Shown here piece by piece: positions 15,561 to 23,236 of a stretch of 64,000 bases of DNA. The notes under the pieces are model-generated. The model had not been told where the DNA came from and searched no databases. It saw only the letters and a list, made by a program, of their open reading frames with translations. The stretch comes from Streptomyces sp. SDr-06. Lineage in GTDB: Bacteria; Actinomycetota; Actinomycetes; Streptomycetales; Streptomycetaceae. The DNA is taken from NCBI RefSeq assembly GCF_003324565.1, contig NZ_QOLA01000007.1, positions 186,001-250,000 of the forward strand. Direction: 5' to 3'. Position numbers and translations under genes: made by a program. The stretch's first letter is position 1, and each line of letters starts with the position of its first letter.

Positions 15561-17902
15561 GCGCGGTGTGGCGGGCCTCGCGCGCGGCGGTACGCCGGCG
15601 CCGGCTGCAGACCTCTGTCATCGCCCTGGTGGTCCTCGTCTCCAGCATGGCCCTGGTGGTCGCCCTGGGGCTGCTGGACGTCGCGTCCAGCCCCTTCGAC
15701 CGTCTCTTCGGCGCGGCGAGGGGCGCGCACGTCGTCGCCATGTTCGACGCGGCGAAGACCTCGGCCGATCAGGTGGCACGGACCGCGCACCGTCCGGGAG
15801 TCGAGGCCGCGGCAGGTCCCTTCCCGCAGGCCGTGGTGGACCTGCCGCGGAGTGTGGCCGAGGAGATGCCGGGGATGGGCAGCGGCTCGCTGAGTGTGGT
15901 GGGGCGGGCGGACCCCGGGGGGTCGGTCGACCGCCTCGACCTGTTCGCCGGGCACTGGGCCACCGGCCCCGGTGAGCTCGTCCTCGCGCTGCCGGACGCG
16001 CCCGGGATGGGGAACGGGCCGCACTCCCCGCTCGGCAAACGGGTCCAACTGCCCGGTCTCGCACCGCTGACCGTCGTCGGCCTCGCCTCCAGTGTGAGCG
16101 GAACCGCACAGGCCTGGGTCTCCCCTCAGCAGATCGAAGCCCTGCACCCCACGACGTACCAGATGCTGTACCGCTTCGACCGGGCCGCGACGTCCGGCCA
16201 GATCACGACCGGCACCACCTCGGTGACGTCCGGGCTGCCGTCCGGATCCCTGGTCGCCCACCAGTCGTACCTGACGCTGAAGGCGCAGGTCGCCTCGCAG
16301 CCCAACGCGTTCGTGCCGTTCCTGATGGCCTTCGGGATCCTCGGTCTGCTGGTGGCCGTCCTGATCGTGGGCAATGTGGTGAGTGGTGCGGTGGTCTCCG
16401 GCTTCCGGCACATCGGCGTGCTCAAGTCCCTCGGATTCACGCCCAACCAGGTGGTCGCGGTCTATCTGGTGATGGTCTGCGTCCCGGCCGCCGTGGGCGC
16501 CGCGATCGGGACAGCCCTCGGCGGAGTGGTCGCGAAGCCGCTGCTGCACCAGGTCTTCCAGGGCGCGAGCCTCGGCCAGGTGAACGTCACCGCGTCGGTC
16601 AGCTCCTGGGTGTACGTGGTGACGGCGCTCGGCATGCCCGCGGTCGTCGTGCTGGCCGCGCTGATCCCGGCCCTGCGTTCGCACCGGCTCTCCGCTGCAC
16701 GGGCGATCAGCGCGGGCAGCGCTCCCAGCGGCGGCAGGGCGCTGAAGGTGCAGCGCCGGCTGGCCGGAGCGCGGCTGCCGCGCTCGGTGAGCCTGGGACT
16801 CGGGCTCCCCTTCGCCCGGCCCGGACGATCCCTGCTCACCATCTCCGCGGTCCTGCTCGGGGTGGCGACGGTGACCTTCGCGACGGGGCTGTCGACCACG
16901 ATGGTCTCGTACGGCGACGCCGTCGAGAGCTCGGGCAGACTGCAGGTCGTCGTCTGGCGCGGTGAGGCCAGGTTCGGGCAGACCGTCCCGCACCACGACG
17001 ACGCGTCGGCACAGGCGCTGTTGCGCGGACTGCCGCAGGCAGCGGACGTGTCGGCCGTGGGCTTCGCCGATGTGCGGCTGCTCGGGCAGAGCGAGGGCGT
17101 GACGATTCAGGGAGCGCGCGAGGGCCGGTCGGTGCTCCAGGACGACCTCGCCCGAGGGCGGTGGATGAAGGCTCCGGGAGAGGTCGTGGCCTCCGGCAGG
17201 TTCCTGGCCAAGCACGGTCTGCACGTGGGTGACTCGTTCGCGCTGGGCGCGGCGGACGGGCGCACCGAGCGGGTGACCCTGGTCGGCGAGGTCATGTCCG
17301 GCCCGGCCGACATGATGCGGGCCGACTGGTCGACCCTGACCGCCCTGGCACCGAACACCGAGGCCAACCAGTACTGGGTGCGGCTCGCGCCGCACGCCGA
17401 TACCGCCGCCTACATGAAGGCCGTCCGCGCCGCCGATCCCGGGCTCTCTCCGAGTGAGCAGACCTCGGTGAACGCCGGGGCCATGACGGTGATCAGCTCC
17501 GCTTCCGCGCTGACCGTGATGCTGGCGTTGGTCGCCGCGATGGGGGTGTTCAACACCGTGGTCCTGAGCAGCCGCGAGCGTCGGCGTGACCTCGGCATGC
17601 TGAAGTCGATCGGCATGACCCCGCGTCAGGTCACCATGATGCTGGTGGTGTCCATGGCAGGGCTCGGCCTGGTCGGCGGAATCCTCGGGCTGCCGTTGGG
17701 AGTGGCGGCCTACCAGGTGGTGATCCCGCTGACCGAGAGCAGCGCCCACATCGCCCTCGCGGACTGGATGCTGGACGTCTGGCATCCCGGGACCATGGCG
17801 CTGCTCGCCCTTGCCGGAGTGGCGATCGCGGCGCTGGGCGCGGTGATACCGGCACGCGCCGCGGCCCGTCAGACCATCGCCCGGGTTCTGCACACCGAGT
17901 GA
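15557..17902 (+). CDS. FtsX-family ABC transporter permease
   Basis: The protein has 781 residues and two FtsX halves. The layout is an N-terminal helix (LQTSVIALVVLVSSMALVVAL), a large extracytoplasmic domain, and three helices (~255-380 region: VPFLMAFGILGLLVAVLIVG, VVAVYLVMVCVPAAVGAAIG). A second unit with the same order starts near RSLLTISAVLLGVATVTFAT and ends with VMLALVAAMGVFNTVVLSSR and a last helix before RAAARQTIARVLHTE. The start overlaps the ATPase gene by four bases. A terminator follows at 17924-17949, so the operon is ATPase plus permease only. Confidence 0.93.
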   Translation: MSAVWRASRAAVRRRRLQTSVIALVVLVSSMALVVALGLLDVASSPFDRLFGAARGAHVVAMFDAAKTSADQVARTAHRPGVEAAAGPFPQAVVDLPRSVAEEMPGMGSGSLSVVGRADPGGSVDRLDLFAGHWATGPGELVLALPDAPGMGNGPHSPLGKRVQLPGLAPLTVVGLASSVSGTAQAWVSPQQIEALHPTTYQMLYRFDRAATSGQITTGTTSVTSGLPSGSLVAHQSYLTLKAQVASQPNAFVPFLMAFGILGLLVAVLIVGNVVSGAVVSGFRHIGVLKSLGFTPNQVVAVYLVMVCVPAAVGAAIGTALGGVVAKPLLHQVFQGASLGQVNVTASVSSWVYVVTALGMPAVVVLAALIPALRSHRLSAARAISAGSAPSGGRALKVQRRLAGARLPRSVSLGLGLPFARPGRSLLTISAVLLGVATVTFATGLSTTMVSYGDAVESSGRLQVVVWRGEARFGQTVPHHDDASAQALLRGLPQAADVSAVGFADVRLLGQSEGVTIQGAREGRSVLQDDLARGRWMKAPGEVVASGRFLAKHGLHVGDSFALGAADGRTERVTLVGEVMSGPADMMRADWSTLTALAPNTEANQYWVRLAPHADTAAYMKAVRAADPGLSPSEQTSVNAGAMTVISSASALTVMLALVAAMGVFNTVVLSSRERRRDLGMLKSIGMTPRQVTMMLVVSMAGLGLVGGILGLPLGVAAYQVVIPLTESSAHIALADWMLDVWHPGTMALLALAGVAIAALGAVIPARAAARQTIARVLHTE

Positions 17903-17923
17903 AGGCCGCAGCCGTGTCGCCGG

Positions 17924-17949
17924 GGTGACGGGGCGGGTATCCCGTCACC
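17924..17949 (+). terminator. Hairpin terminator after the ABC exporter operon
   Basis: GGTGACGGG (17924-17932) pairs perfectly with CCCGTCACC (17941-17949), 22 bases after the permease stop. Confidence 0.8.
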
Positions 17950-18170
17950 TCCCGGGACAACAAGTGCCGCGCCAGCATGGCGGGTTGGGGGAAGCAGGCA
18001 AGCCCGGAGGTGGTGTCGACCCGCCGCCTCCGGGCGGTCGGCATCCGCCAGTTCTTCCTCGCCGGACCTGGGCCGCAGGGGCGGGAGTTGGACAGGGGAC
18101 CGGTACGGAAACCGCCGGGGCGAGGCGGGCGTCCAAGCTGTCGAGGTGTTCATGCAGAGCGGGGGCCCAG

Positions 18171-18743
18171 GTGCGGTGGCTTGCCCCGGTGGTACCCGTG
18201 GCCGCTGCGGCGGCCGCGTACGCGTGGGCCCGTTGGTGCTTCGCGAGTGCCTCGCCACCGTCCGGGACGGTGGCGTTGGTGGGCGGAGCCGCCCTGATCG
18301 TCCTCACCTGCGTCGTGTACTTCGTACTCGTCGAGGGCAGTGGCGCATTCTTCGGGGTGCTTCTGATGGCGTTGGGGTTGTTCCTGACCCTGGAGGCGGT
18401 GGAAGAGGGAACGGCCCGCGGCCAGACCGTCATCTGCGACGTCCGCGAGGTCACCAGCAGGGTCCTGCAGTCCTCCGGTGAGGGCAGCATCTCGACGACC
18501 GTGTACCACTTCACGCTGAGCTGTCCCGGCGGATACCCGACCGAGATCACCGAGCGCCGTCCGGTCACCTCGGCGGGGAAGCGGCTCCCGATCGCCTACG
18601 ATCCCCAGCGCCGGGTGTCCCCGTCCATCGAGGGCGACGCCTCGCCGTGGCGCTCGGCTCTGACCGCTCTGGTCCTCCTCGCGGCGGCCACGGCGCTGGC
18701 CGCGAGGAGGCGCGCCCCGGACGGCGAGGAGTTCCGCCCGTGA
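18171..18743 (+). CDS. Membrane protein with extracytoplasmic domain, unknown function
   Basis: The protein has about 190 residues if translation starts at the GTG at 18171, preceded by GCGGGGG. The frame is open further upstream, but that part has no coding character. Three hydrophobic segments are seen: one at the N-terminus (LAPVVPVAAAAAAYAW), a pair near 35-75 (GTVALVGGAALIVLTCVVYF and FFGVLLMALGLFLTL), and one near the C-terminus (ALTALVLLAAATALAA). Between them is a soluble beta-rich part (GQTVICDVREVTSRVLQSSG, YDPQRRVSPS). It loosely resembles DUF3592-type proteins. No family is assigned with confidence. Confidence 0.65.
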   Translation: MRWLAPVVPVAAAAAAYAWARWCFASASPPSGTVALVGGAALIVLTCVVYFVLVEGSGAFFGVLLMALGLFLTLEAVEEGTARGQTVICDVREVTSRVLQSSGEGSISTTVYHFTLSCPGGYPTEITERRPVTSAGKRLPIAYDPQRRVSPSIEGDASPWRSALTALVLLAAATALAARRRAPDGEEFRP

Positions 18744-18788
18744 TCCGGGAGTGGGGGAGGCGCTGTCATGTCCCGCGCACCGGGTCGG

Positions 18789-18794
18789 TAGCGT
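18789..18794 (+). promoter_or_regulatory. -10 box for a leaderless small membrane protein gene
   Basis: TAGCGT ends seven bases before the ATG at 18802, which places transcription start at or next to the start codon. No clear -35 box was found. Confidence 0.5.
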
Positions 18795-18801
18795 CGGGGG
18801 C

Positions 18802-19083
18802 ATGGTTTCACCGCTCACGGGGCTCATGGGGCTTGTGGTGCTCGCCGTATTCGCGCTGGCCGCGTTTTTCACCGGGCGGGGCGCGGTACAGGTGATGCGC
18901 CGGGCCGGGCGGTTCTGGTACGTGCTGGTGCCGCCGCTCGTGACCGCCGTGTCCGGCTACGGCGTGGCCTGGCTGCTGTGGCCTTCGTACTTCGCCGGGC
19001 TCGCCCTGCTCCTGTGGTGGGTCTGCGCGTTCTTCGGGAACATCGCCGGGTGGTTCCGCGCGGCCGACGGGCAGCACGCCTGA
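18802..19083 (+). CDS. Small three-helix membrane protein
   Basis: The protein has 93 residues with three hydrophobic helices (LTGLMGLVVLAVFALAAFF, FWYVLVPPLVTAVSGYGVAW, FAGLALLLWWVCAFFGNIAG) and a short polar tail. The ATG at 18802 is preceded by a TAGCGT -10 box seven bases away, suggesting a leaderless mRNA; no Shine-Dalgarno is present. Function unknown. It converges on the HxlR gene with a small hairpin between. Confidence 0.75.
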   Translation: MVSPLTGLMGLVVLAVFALAAFFTGRGAVQVMRRAGRFWYVLVPPLVTAVSGYGVAWLLWPSYFAGLALLLWWVCAFFGNIAGWFRAADGQHA

Positions 19084-19089
19084 CGGTTC

Positions 19090-19107
19090 GGCGGGAGGTT
19101 CCCCGCC
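19090..19107. terminator. Hairpin between convergent genes
   Basis: GGCGGG (19090-19095) pairs with CCCGCC (19102-19107) in the 28-base gap between stops at 19083 (+) and 19112 (-). Confidence 0.55.
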
Positions 19108-19111
19108 CGGG

Positions 19112-19564
19112 TCACTCGGTGGGGACCTTGTGCACGACGGTGTCCTCGGGGCCCAGTCGACGGCCATCGGCGGACAGCACCTCCAGCGGGCGAAGACCAC
19201 GTCCGTGCCGACGGTCGACCAGTTCCGAGTGCGCCTCGCCGGGGGTGAAGAAGTTCCCCTCTCCCCACTGGCGCAGCGCCACGATGACAGGGAAGAGCGC
19301 TGTGCCCTTCGAGGTCAGTACGTACTCGCGGTAGGCGCTCCCGTCCGACGCGGGAACGGATTCCAGGACGCCGCCCGCCACCAGGCTCCGCAGTCGCGCG
19401 GTGAGAATGTTCTTGGCCACGCCGAGACTGCGCTGGAACTCGCCGAAGCGCCTGCTTCCGTCGAAGGCGTCCCGCACGATCAGCAGGGACCACCAGTCGC
19501 CGATCGCGTCCACCGACCGGGCGACGGGACATTCACTGTCGTCGAAGCGCGTCCTGGTCACCAT
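19112..19564 (-). CDS. HxlR-family transcriptional regulator
   Basis: The protein has 150 residues from the ATG at 19564, preceded by GGAGAGGGAC. The HxlR winged helix is plain: CPVARSVDAIGDWWSLLIVRD, then RRFGEFQRSLGVAKNILTAR and a wing ending YREYVLTSKG. An unusual ~45-residue tail (ELVDRRHGRGLRPLEVLSADG) follows the DNA-binding domain, as in HxlR proteins annotated with a helix-turn-helix plus extension. It is divergent from an MFS exporter, and the spacer holds a large inverted repeat, so it most likely represses that exporter and itself. Confidence 0.92.
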   Translation of the reverse strand: MVTRTRFDDSECPVARSVDAIGDWWSLLIVRDAFDGSRRFGEFQRSLGVAKNILTARLRSLVAGGVLESVPASDGSAYREYVLTSKGTALFPVIVALRQWGEGNFFTPGEAHSELVDRRHGRGLRPLEVLSADGRRLGPEDTVVHKVPTE

Positions 19565-19601
19565 GGTGTCCCTCTCCCTTTCAGTGCTCCGCATCCGGCA
19601 T

Positions 19602-19656
19602 GGTTGCAACATGCTACCAAGCTGGCTAGCGTCATGGATGGTAGCAAGATGGAACC
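19602..19656 (+). promoter_or_regulatory. MFS promoter with HxlR operator (17-bp inverted arms)
   Basis: Arms at 19602-19618 and 19640-19656 match as an inverted repeat at 14 of 17 positions. The plus-strand promoter lies over and between them: -35 TTGCAA (19604-19609), a 17-base spacer, and -10 TAGCGT (19627-19632). The left arm covers the -35 and the right arm covers the start region. Confidence 0.78.
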
Positions 19657-19668
19657 AAAGGGGTGCGG

Positions 19669-20934
19669 ATGTCGAACAGCAGCGAGGCCGTGTCAGGACG
19701 GACTCAGGAGCGGACCGAGGAGGGCGCCGCCTTCACGCTGTCCCGTGGAGTCGTCCTGCTCTTCGCCGTGGCCTGCGGTGCGGCGGTGGCCAACGTCTAC
19801 TTCTCCCAGCCACTTCTGGTGACCATGGGCCACGACCTCGGCATGGGCCCGGCCCTCGTCGGCAGCGTGGTCACGCTCACGCAGGTGGGGTACGCGCTGG
19901 GCCTCGTCTTCCTCGTGCCGCTGGGCGACGTGACCGATCGCAGACGCCTCGTCGTGGTCCAGTTGCTGCTCCTCGTGGCGGCGCTGGCCGCGACGGCGGC
20001 CGCCCGTACGGCGGTGCTGCTGCTCGCGGGCATGGCCGCGACGGGGCTGCTCGCGGTCGTCACGCAGACCTTGGTGGCCTTCGCGGCCTCGCTGGCGACT
20101 CCGGACGGCCGGGGGCGGGTCGTCGGCCTTGTCACCAGCGGCGTGGTCATCGGCATCCTGCTCGCCCGCACCGTGTCCGGCGCCCTGGCCGACCTCGCGG
20201 GCTGGCGCGCCGTGTACCTCGCCTCCGCGTTACTCACCGCTGTGCTCGCCCTGGTCCTTCACCGAGTGCTGCCGCGCCCGGGTGCCGCTGTGCCGCCCGC
20301 ACCGCGTTACGGACAACTCCTGCGCTCCACGGTCACCTTGTTCGCGCGGGAGCCGCTGCTGCGGCTGAGGGCCCTGTTCGGGCTGCTGATCTTCGCCGCG
20401 TTCAGCACCCTGTGGAGCAGCGTCGCGCTGCCGCTCAGCCAGGCCCCGTACTTCCTGTCGCACAGCGGGATCGGGGCGCTCGGGCTGATCGGGGTCGTCG
20501 GGGCCCTGGCCGCCGGCGTCGCGGGCCGCTTGAACGACCGCGGGCTCTCGGGACGGACCACCGGAATCGCCCTGTCGCTGCTCGTCGCGTCGTGGCTGCC
20601 GCTGGCCTTCACCCGTAGCTCCCTGGGAGCCCTGCTCATCGGGGTGGTCCTTCTCGACCTCGCGGTGCAGGCCGTGCACGTCACCAACCAGACCCTGATC
20701 TACGCACTGCACCCGGACGCCGGCAGTCGCCTCATCGGCGGCTACATGGTCTTCTACTCGATCGGCAGCGCCACCGGCGCCATCGCCGCGACCTCCCTCT
20801 ACGCGGCGGCCGGCTGGGGCGCCGTATGCGCGCTGGGGGCCGCGTTCAGCTGCGCAGGGCTGGTGCTGTGGACGTGCACCCGGCACAGCGAGCCGGGTCG
20901 CGCCGCCAAGTCATGCTCCTTCAGCGGTAGTTGA
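19669..20934 (+). CDS. MFS transporter (drug:H+ antiporter-like)
   Basis: The protein has about 421 residues with 12 predicted helices. Motif A-like residues (VPLGDVTDRRRL) follow helix 2, and an early FSQPLLVTMGHDLGMGPA segment marks the YnfM/AraJ-like exporter group. The ATG at 19669 is preceded by AAAGGGG; a GTG six bases upstream is less likely. Codon 188 (20230-20232) is TTA, the rare leucine codon read by the bldA tRNA in Streptomyces, so translation may be limited to late growth. It is controlled by the divergent HxlR gene. The substrate is unknown; these pairs often handle aromatic or quinone-like toxins. Confidence 0.9.
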   Translation: MSNSSEAVSGRTQERTEEGAAFTLSRGVVLLFAVACGAAVANVYFSQPLLVTMGHDLGMGPALVGSVVTLTQVGYALGLVFLVPLGDVTDRRRLVVVQLLLLVAALAATAAARTAVLLLAGMAATGLLAVVTQTLVAFAASLATPDGRGRVVGLVTSGVVIGILLARTVSGALADLAGWRAVYLASALLTAVLALVLHRVLPRPGAAVPPAPRYGQLLRSTVTLFAREPLLRLRALFGLLIFAAFSTLWSSVALPLSQAPYFLSHSGIGALGLIGVVGALAAGVAGRLNDRGLSGRTTGIALSLLVASWLPLAFTRSSLGALLIGVVLLDLAVQAVHVTNQTLIYALHPDAGSRLIGGYMVFYSIGSATGAIAATSLYAAAGWGAVCALGAAFSCAGLVLWTCTRHSEPGRAAKSCSFSGS

Positions 20935-20936
20935 GC

Positions 20937-20955
20937 GCACAGGCAGGTTCTGTGC
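20937..20955 (+). terminator. Hairpin after the MFS gene
   Basis: GCACAG (20937-20942) pairs with CTGTGC (20950-20955) around a seven-base loop, directly after the stop at 20934 and before the convergent stop at 20982. Confidence 0.5.
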
Positions 20956-20981
20956 CGGGGTGAGCACGTCACGTCGTGCGC

Positions 20982-21965
20982 TTACGCCGGGTGCCGCGCG
21001 CGGGCCTCTCGCGCGGCGGCGTGGGCCCGCAGCAGGAGGGAGACCCAGCTGCGGTAGGGCCGCCAGCGTGCGGCGATCTCCTCCAGCGCCGGGACGTCGG
21101 CCGCCCGGCCTTCCAGGGCGTAAGCATCGGCCATGGCGGCGTGCAGCCGGGGTTCGTGGCGAGGGAAGAGGTCGGGGTGGCCGGCCCCTCGGATGAGGAT
21201 GAGCTCGGCGGAGAAGGGCCCGACCCCGGGGAGCTCGCGCAGCGCGGCGAGGGCTTCGTCGGCGGGCCGGGCCCGCAGCGAGGCGGCGTCGAGTTCACCG
21301 GCGGAGGCTGCTTCGGCCACGGCGTGCAGACGGCTGAGCTTCACCGCGGTGAGGCCGGGGAAACTCGTGACCGTCCGCAGGGCGGCGGGGGAGGGGAAGG
21401 CGTACAGCTCCTGCCCCGCCACCTCGACGCGCCGGCCATGACGCTGCCCGAGGAGCGACTTGACGGCGGCGGCGTGGCTCTTGCGCACCCGTTGGCCGAT
21501 CACGGCCCAGGCCGCCGCCTCGTAGGGGGAGTTGAAGCAGACCGGCCGCAGGCCCGGGAACTCCCGCAGGAGCCCGGCCACCATGGGGTCGACGGACGCC
21601 AGCCGCGCGAAGCGGCCGCCGTCGACGTCGAGCGAGAGGATGCGGGCCACGCTCTCGGCCGCCCGAACCGCGTCCGCTGTCCCGGCGGCGGGCGCGGCTG
21701 CACAACCCTCGGAACCGGAACCGGAGCCGGAGCCGGAGCCGGCCGGGTGGAGGGTGATGTCGGCGCGCACCGGCCCGTCGTCCGAAGGAGTCCTCTCCTG
21801 CCGAACGACGGCGGTGACGGTGGAGCGGTCGTCGTCCGAGGGGAAGGCCAGCCGGAGCGGCCCATCGAACTCTCCCTGATAGGCGGCAGGAACGAACCCC
21901 TTCAGGAAGCGCACGGCGGCCGCGAGGGAGAAGGGGCCGCGGGGAGCAAGGACGACGGTGCTCAT
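20982..21965 (-). CDS. DNA-3-methyladenine glycosylase II (AlkA-like)
   Basis: The protein has 327 residues. An N-terminal AlkA_N-like part (LAPRGPFSLAAAVRFLKGF) is interrupted by a Gly-Ser run (from a GGAGCC-type DNA repeat near 21712-21742). The helix-hairpin-helix glycosylase domain follows: YEAAAWAVIGQRVRKSHAAA, then LPGVGPFSAELILIRGAGHP and DLFPRHEPRL. E. coli AlkA has its catalytic aspartate just after this FLP/FP turn; here the equivalent stretch shows H-E. It should excise alkylated bases if active. The ATG lies two bases after the stop of the upstream VOC gene (TGACCATG), so the two are coupled and both fall under the MarR-controlled promoter. Confidence 0.86.
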   Translation of the reverse strand: MSTVVLAPRGPFSLAAAVRFLKGFVPAAYQGEFDGPLRLAFPSDDDRSTVTAVVRQERTPSDDGPVRADITLHPAGSGSGSGSGSEGCAAAPAAGTADAVRAAESVARILSLDVDGGRFARLASVDPMVAGLLREFPGLRPVCFNSPYEAAAWAVIGQRVRKSHAAAVKSLLGQRHGRRVEVAGQELYAFPSPAALRTVTSFPGLTAVKLSRLHAVAEAASAGELDAASLRARPADEALAALRELPGVGPFSAELILIRGAGHPDLFPRHEPRLHAAMADAYALEGRAADVPALEEIAARWRPYRSWVSLLLRAHAAAREARARHPA

Positions 21966-21967
21966 GG

Positions 21968-22339
21968 TCAGCCTCCGTGCACGGTGAGCCGGTAGCCCTC
22001 CGGGCCGCTGAAGGAGAACATCGGGCCGAACGGGCTGTCCTGCAGCGGGCCGACGTCCCGCGTGTCCGACTTCAGCAGCTGCTCGCGCAGCGCGCTCGCG
22101 TCCGAGGTGCGCAGCCACAGAGCCACACCGAGGCCGGGACGCGCGGCACCGTCCAGATCGACGCCGGGAAGCGGCTCGCGCACGGCGAACGCGATCGGGC
22201 TGGTGGCGAACACCACGGCGCCGGGCGGCGAGGCGGGCGCACGGCGCAGTCCGAGGCGCTCCTCGAAGAAGGCGGCCGCGGCGGGGACGTCCTTCACCTG
22301 CAGAGCGATGAAATCGGGGCCTTCGACGGTGGCGGGCAT
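21968..22339 (-). CDS. VOC-family (glyoxalase/bleomycin-resistance) protein
   Basis: The protein has 123 residues with one vicinal-oxygen-chelate fold made of two beta-alpha-beta-beta-beta halves: DFIALQVKDVPAAAAFFEERLGL, then DGAARPGLGVALWLRTSDAS, ending FSFSGPEGYRLTVHGG. Members bind or break down small toxic molecules; a single domain would act as a dimer. The ATG at 22339 is preceded by GGAGGATCC. It is divergent from a MarR gene; its promoter (TTGACA, 18 bases, TACAGT) lies between two palindromes, so it is the likely MarR target. The AlkA-like gene follows two bases downstream. Confidence 0.9.
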   Translation of the reverse strand: MPATVEGPDFIALQVKDVPAAAAFFEERLGLRRAPASPPGAVVFATSPIAFAVREPLPGVDLDGAARPGLGVALWLRTSDASALREQLLKSDTRDVGPLQDSPFGPMFSFSGPEGYRLTVHGG

Positions 22340-22352
22340 GGATCCTCCAGGG

Positions 22353-22422
22353 CTCGTATGTCAGGACTTTGACATACGAGACTGTAGGCAGCCGGTTCTC
22401 CGCATGTCAAAATGTTGACATG
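22353..22422 (-). promoter_or_regulatory. VOC promoter bracketed by two MarR operators
   Basis: Operator 1 has perfect 11-bp arms, CTCGTATGTCA (22353-22363) and TGACATACGAG (22370-22380). Operator 2 is CATGTCAA (22403-22410) and TTGACATG (22415-22422), running into the MarR start codon. The minus-strand promoter has its -35 TTGACA within operator 2 (22405-22410) and its -10 TACAGT at 22381-22386, next to operator 1. Confidence 0.85.
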
Positions 22423-22881
22423 GAAGATCGTTCGCCCGTTCCCCCGCCTCATCCGGCCAAGGACGTGACGGAACACGTCGGATACCGCCTCAAGCGCGCC
22501 TCGGCCGCCCTGCGCGGCGCCATGGACAAAGCCCTGCGCGCGCACGACCTCACGGTCCCGCAGTACTCGTGTCTCGAAATCCTCGACGAGCAGCCCGGCC
22601 TCTCCAACGCCGACCTGGCCCGCGGCACCTTCGTCACCCGGCAGTCGGCCAACGTCGTCCTGCGCGGCCTGAAGGAGGCCGGCCTCATCACCCGGGCCGC
22701 CACCACCGACCACGGCCGCGCCCTGCCCGTGCACCTCACACCGGCCGGGCAGCAGCGCCTGCACGCCGCCCGCCAGGCCGTCTACGCCATCGAACAACGC
22801 ATGATCGAATCCGTCCCGGGAGGGCGGCTCGCGGCGCTGCTCGCCGATCTCGACGCGATGGCCGAGGCCCTCGACGAATGA
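22420..22881 (+). CDS. MarR-family transcriptional regulator
   Basis: The protein has 153 residues. The winged helix is typical: HVGYRLKRASAALRGAMDKA, then LTVPQYSCLEILDEQPGLSN and FVTRQSANVVLRGLKEAGLI, with the wing HGRALPVHLTPAG. The ATG at 22420 is inside the second operator arm, so binding would also block its own expression. No convincing plus-strand -10 was found. It is divergent from the VOC/AlkA-like pair and probably responds to an electrophile or aromatic ligand. Its stop is followed by a hairpin at 22895-22931. Confidence 0.93.
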   Translation: MEDRSPVPPPHPAKDVTEHVGYRLKRASAALRGAMDKALRAHDLTVPQYSCLEILDEQPGLSNADLARGTFVTRQSANVVLRGLKEAGLITRAATTDHGRALPVHLTPAGQQRLHAARQAVYAIEQRMIESVPGGRLAALLADLDAMAEALDE

Positions 22882-22894
22882 CCACCGCCCGCGG

Positions 22895-22931
22895 CCCGTC
22901 GGCCAGGGTCCGGTGACGCCGGGCCGACGGG
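22895..22931. terminator. Hairpin between convergent MarR and DUF4235 genes
   Basis: CCCGTCGGCC (22895-22904) pairs perfectly with GGCCGACGGG (22922-22931). Flanking GG/CC bases extend the stem with one bulge. Confidence 0.75.
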
Positions 22932-22965
22932 GCCGGTCCCTCGCGGGGCGCGGCGGGGCACGGCG

Positions 22966-23232
22966 TCAGCCGGGCCAGGTGCCTGTCAGGCGCCGGGTCG
23001 CGGTCGCGCCGGCCCGGTCGACGGTGGCCTTGACCGCGGCGTAGATCGCGCCTTGCAACGTGGCCGCGAGCAGCACTTCGCGCCAGGTGCGGTCCTCGTC
23101 GGTGGCGTCCGGGGCGTCCCCTTCGTGAGCGATTCCCTTCCACGCCTGCCGGAACACCAGTCCGGCGAGCATGCCGCTGACGGCTCCCAGAACGAGCCCG
23201 ACCGGCTTGTAGGCGATCTTCGACGCCTTCAT
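22966..23232 (-). CDS. DUF4235 membrane protein
   Basis: The protein has 88 residues with two hydrophobic segments (GLVLGAVSGMLAGLVFRQAW and LLAATLQGAIYAAVKATVDR) and the DUF4235 pattern KIAYKPVGLVLGAVSG. It is a short actinobacterial membrane protein of unknown function. It starts four bases after the stop of the DUF3618 gene and is the last gene of a Holin-X/DUF3618/DUF4235 operon. Confidence 0.88.
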   Translation of the reverse strand: MKASKIAYKPVGLVLGAVSGMLAGLVFRQAWKGIAHEGDAPDATDEDRTWREVLLAATLQGAIYAAVKATVDRAGATATRRLTGTWPG

Positions 23233-23236
23233 CGGC

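Noticed and set aside
15281..17893. Long minus-strand frame opposite the ABC permease
   Set aside because: His- and Arg-rich, domain-free translation typical of an antisense shadow.
21712..21742. GGAGCC-type short tandem repeat as a phase-variation site
   Set aside because: The six-base unit is in frame and encodes Gly-Ser, so copy changes cannot switch the frame.
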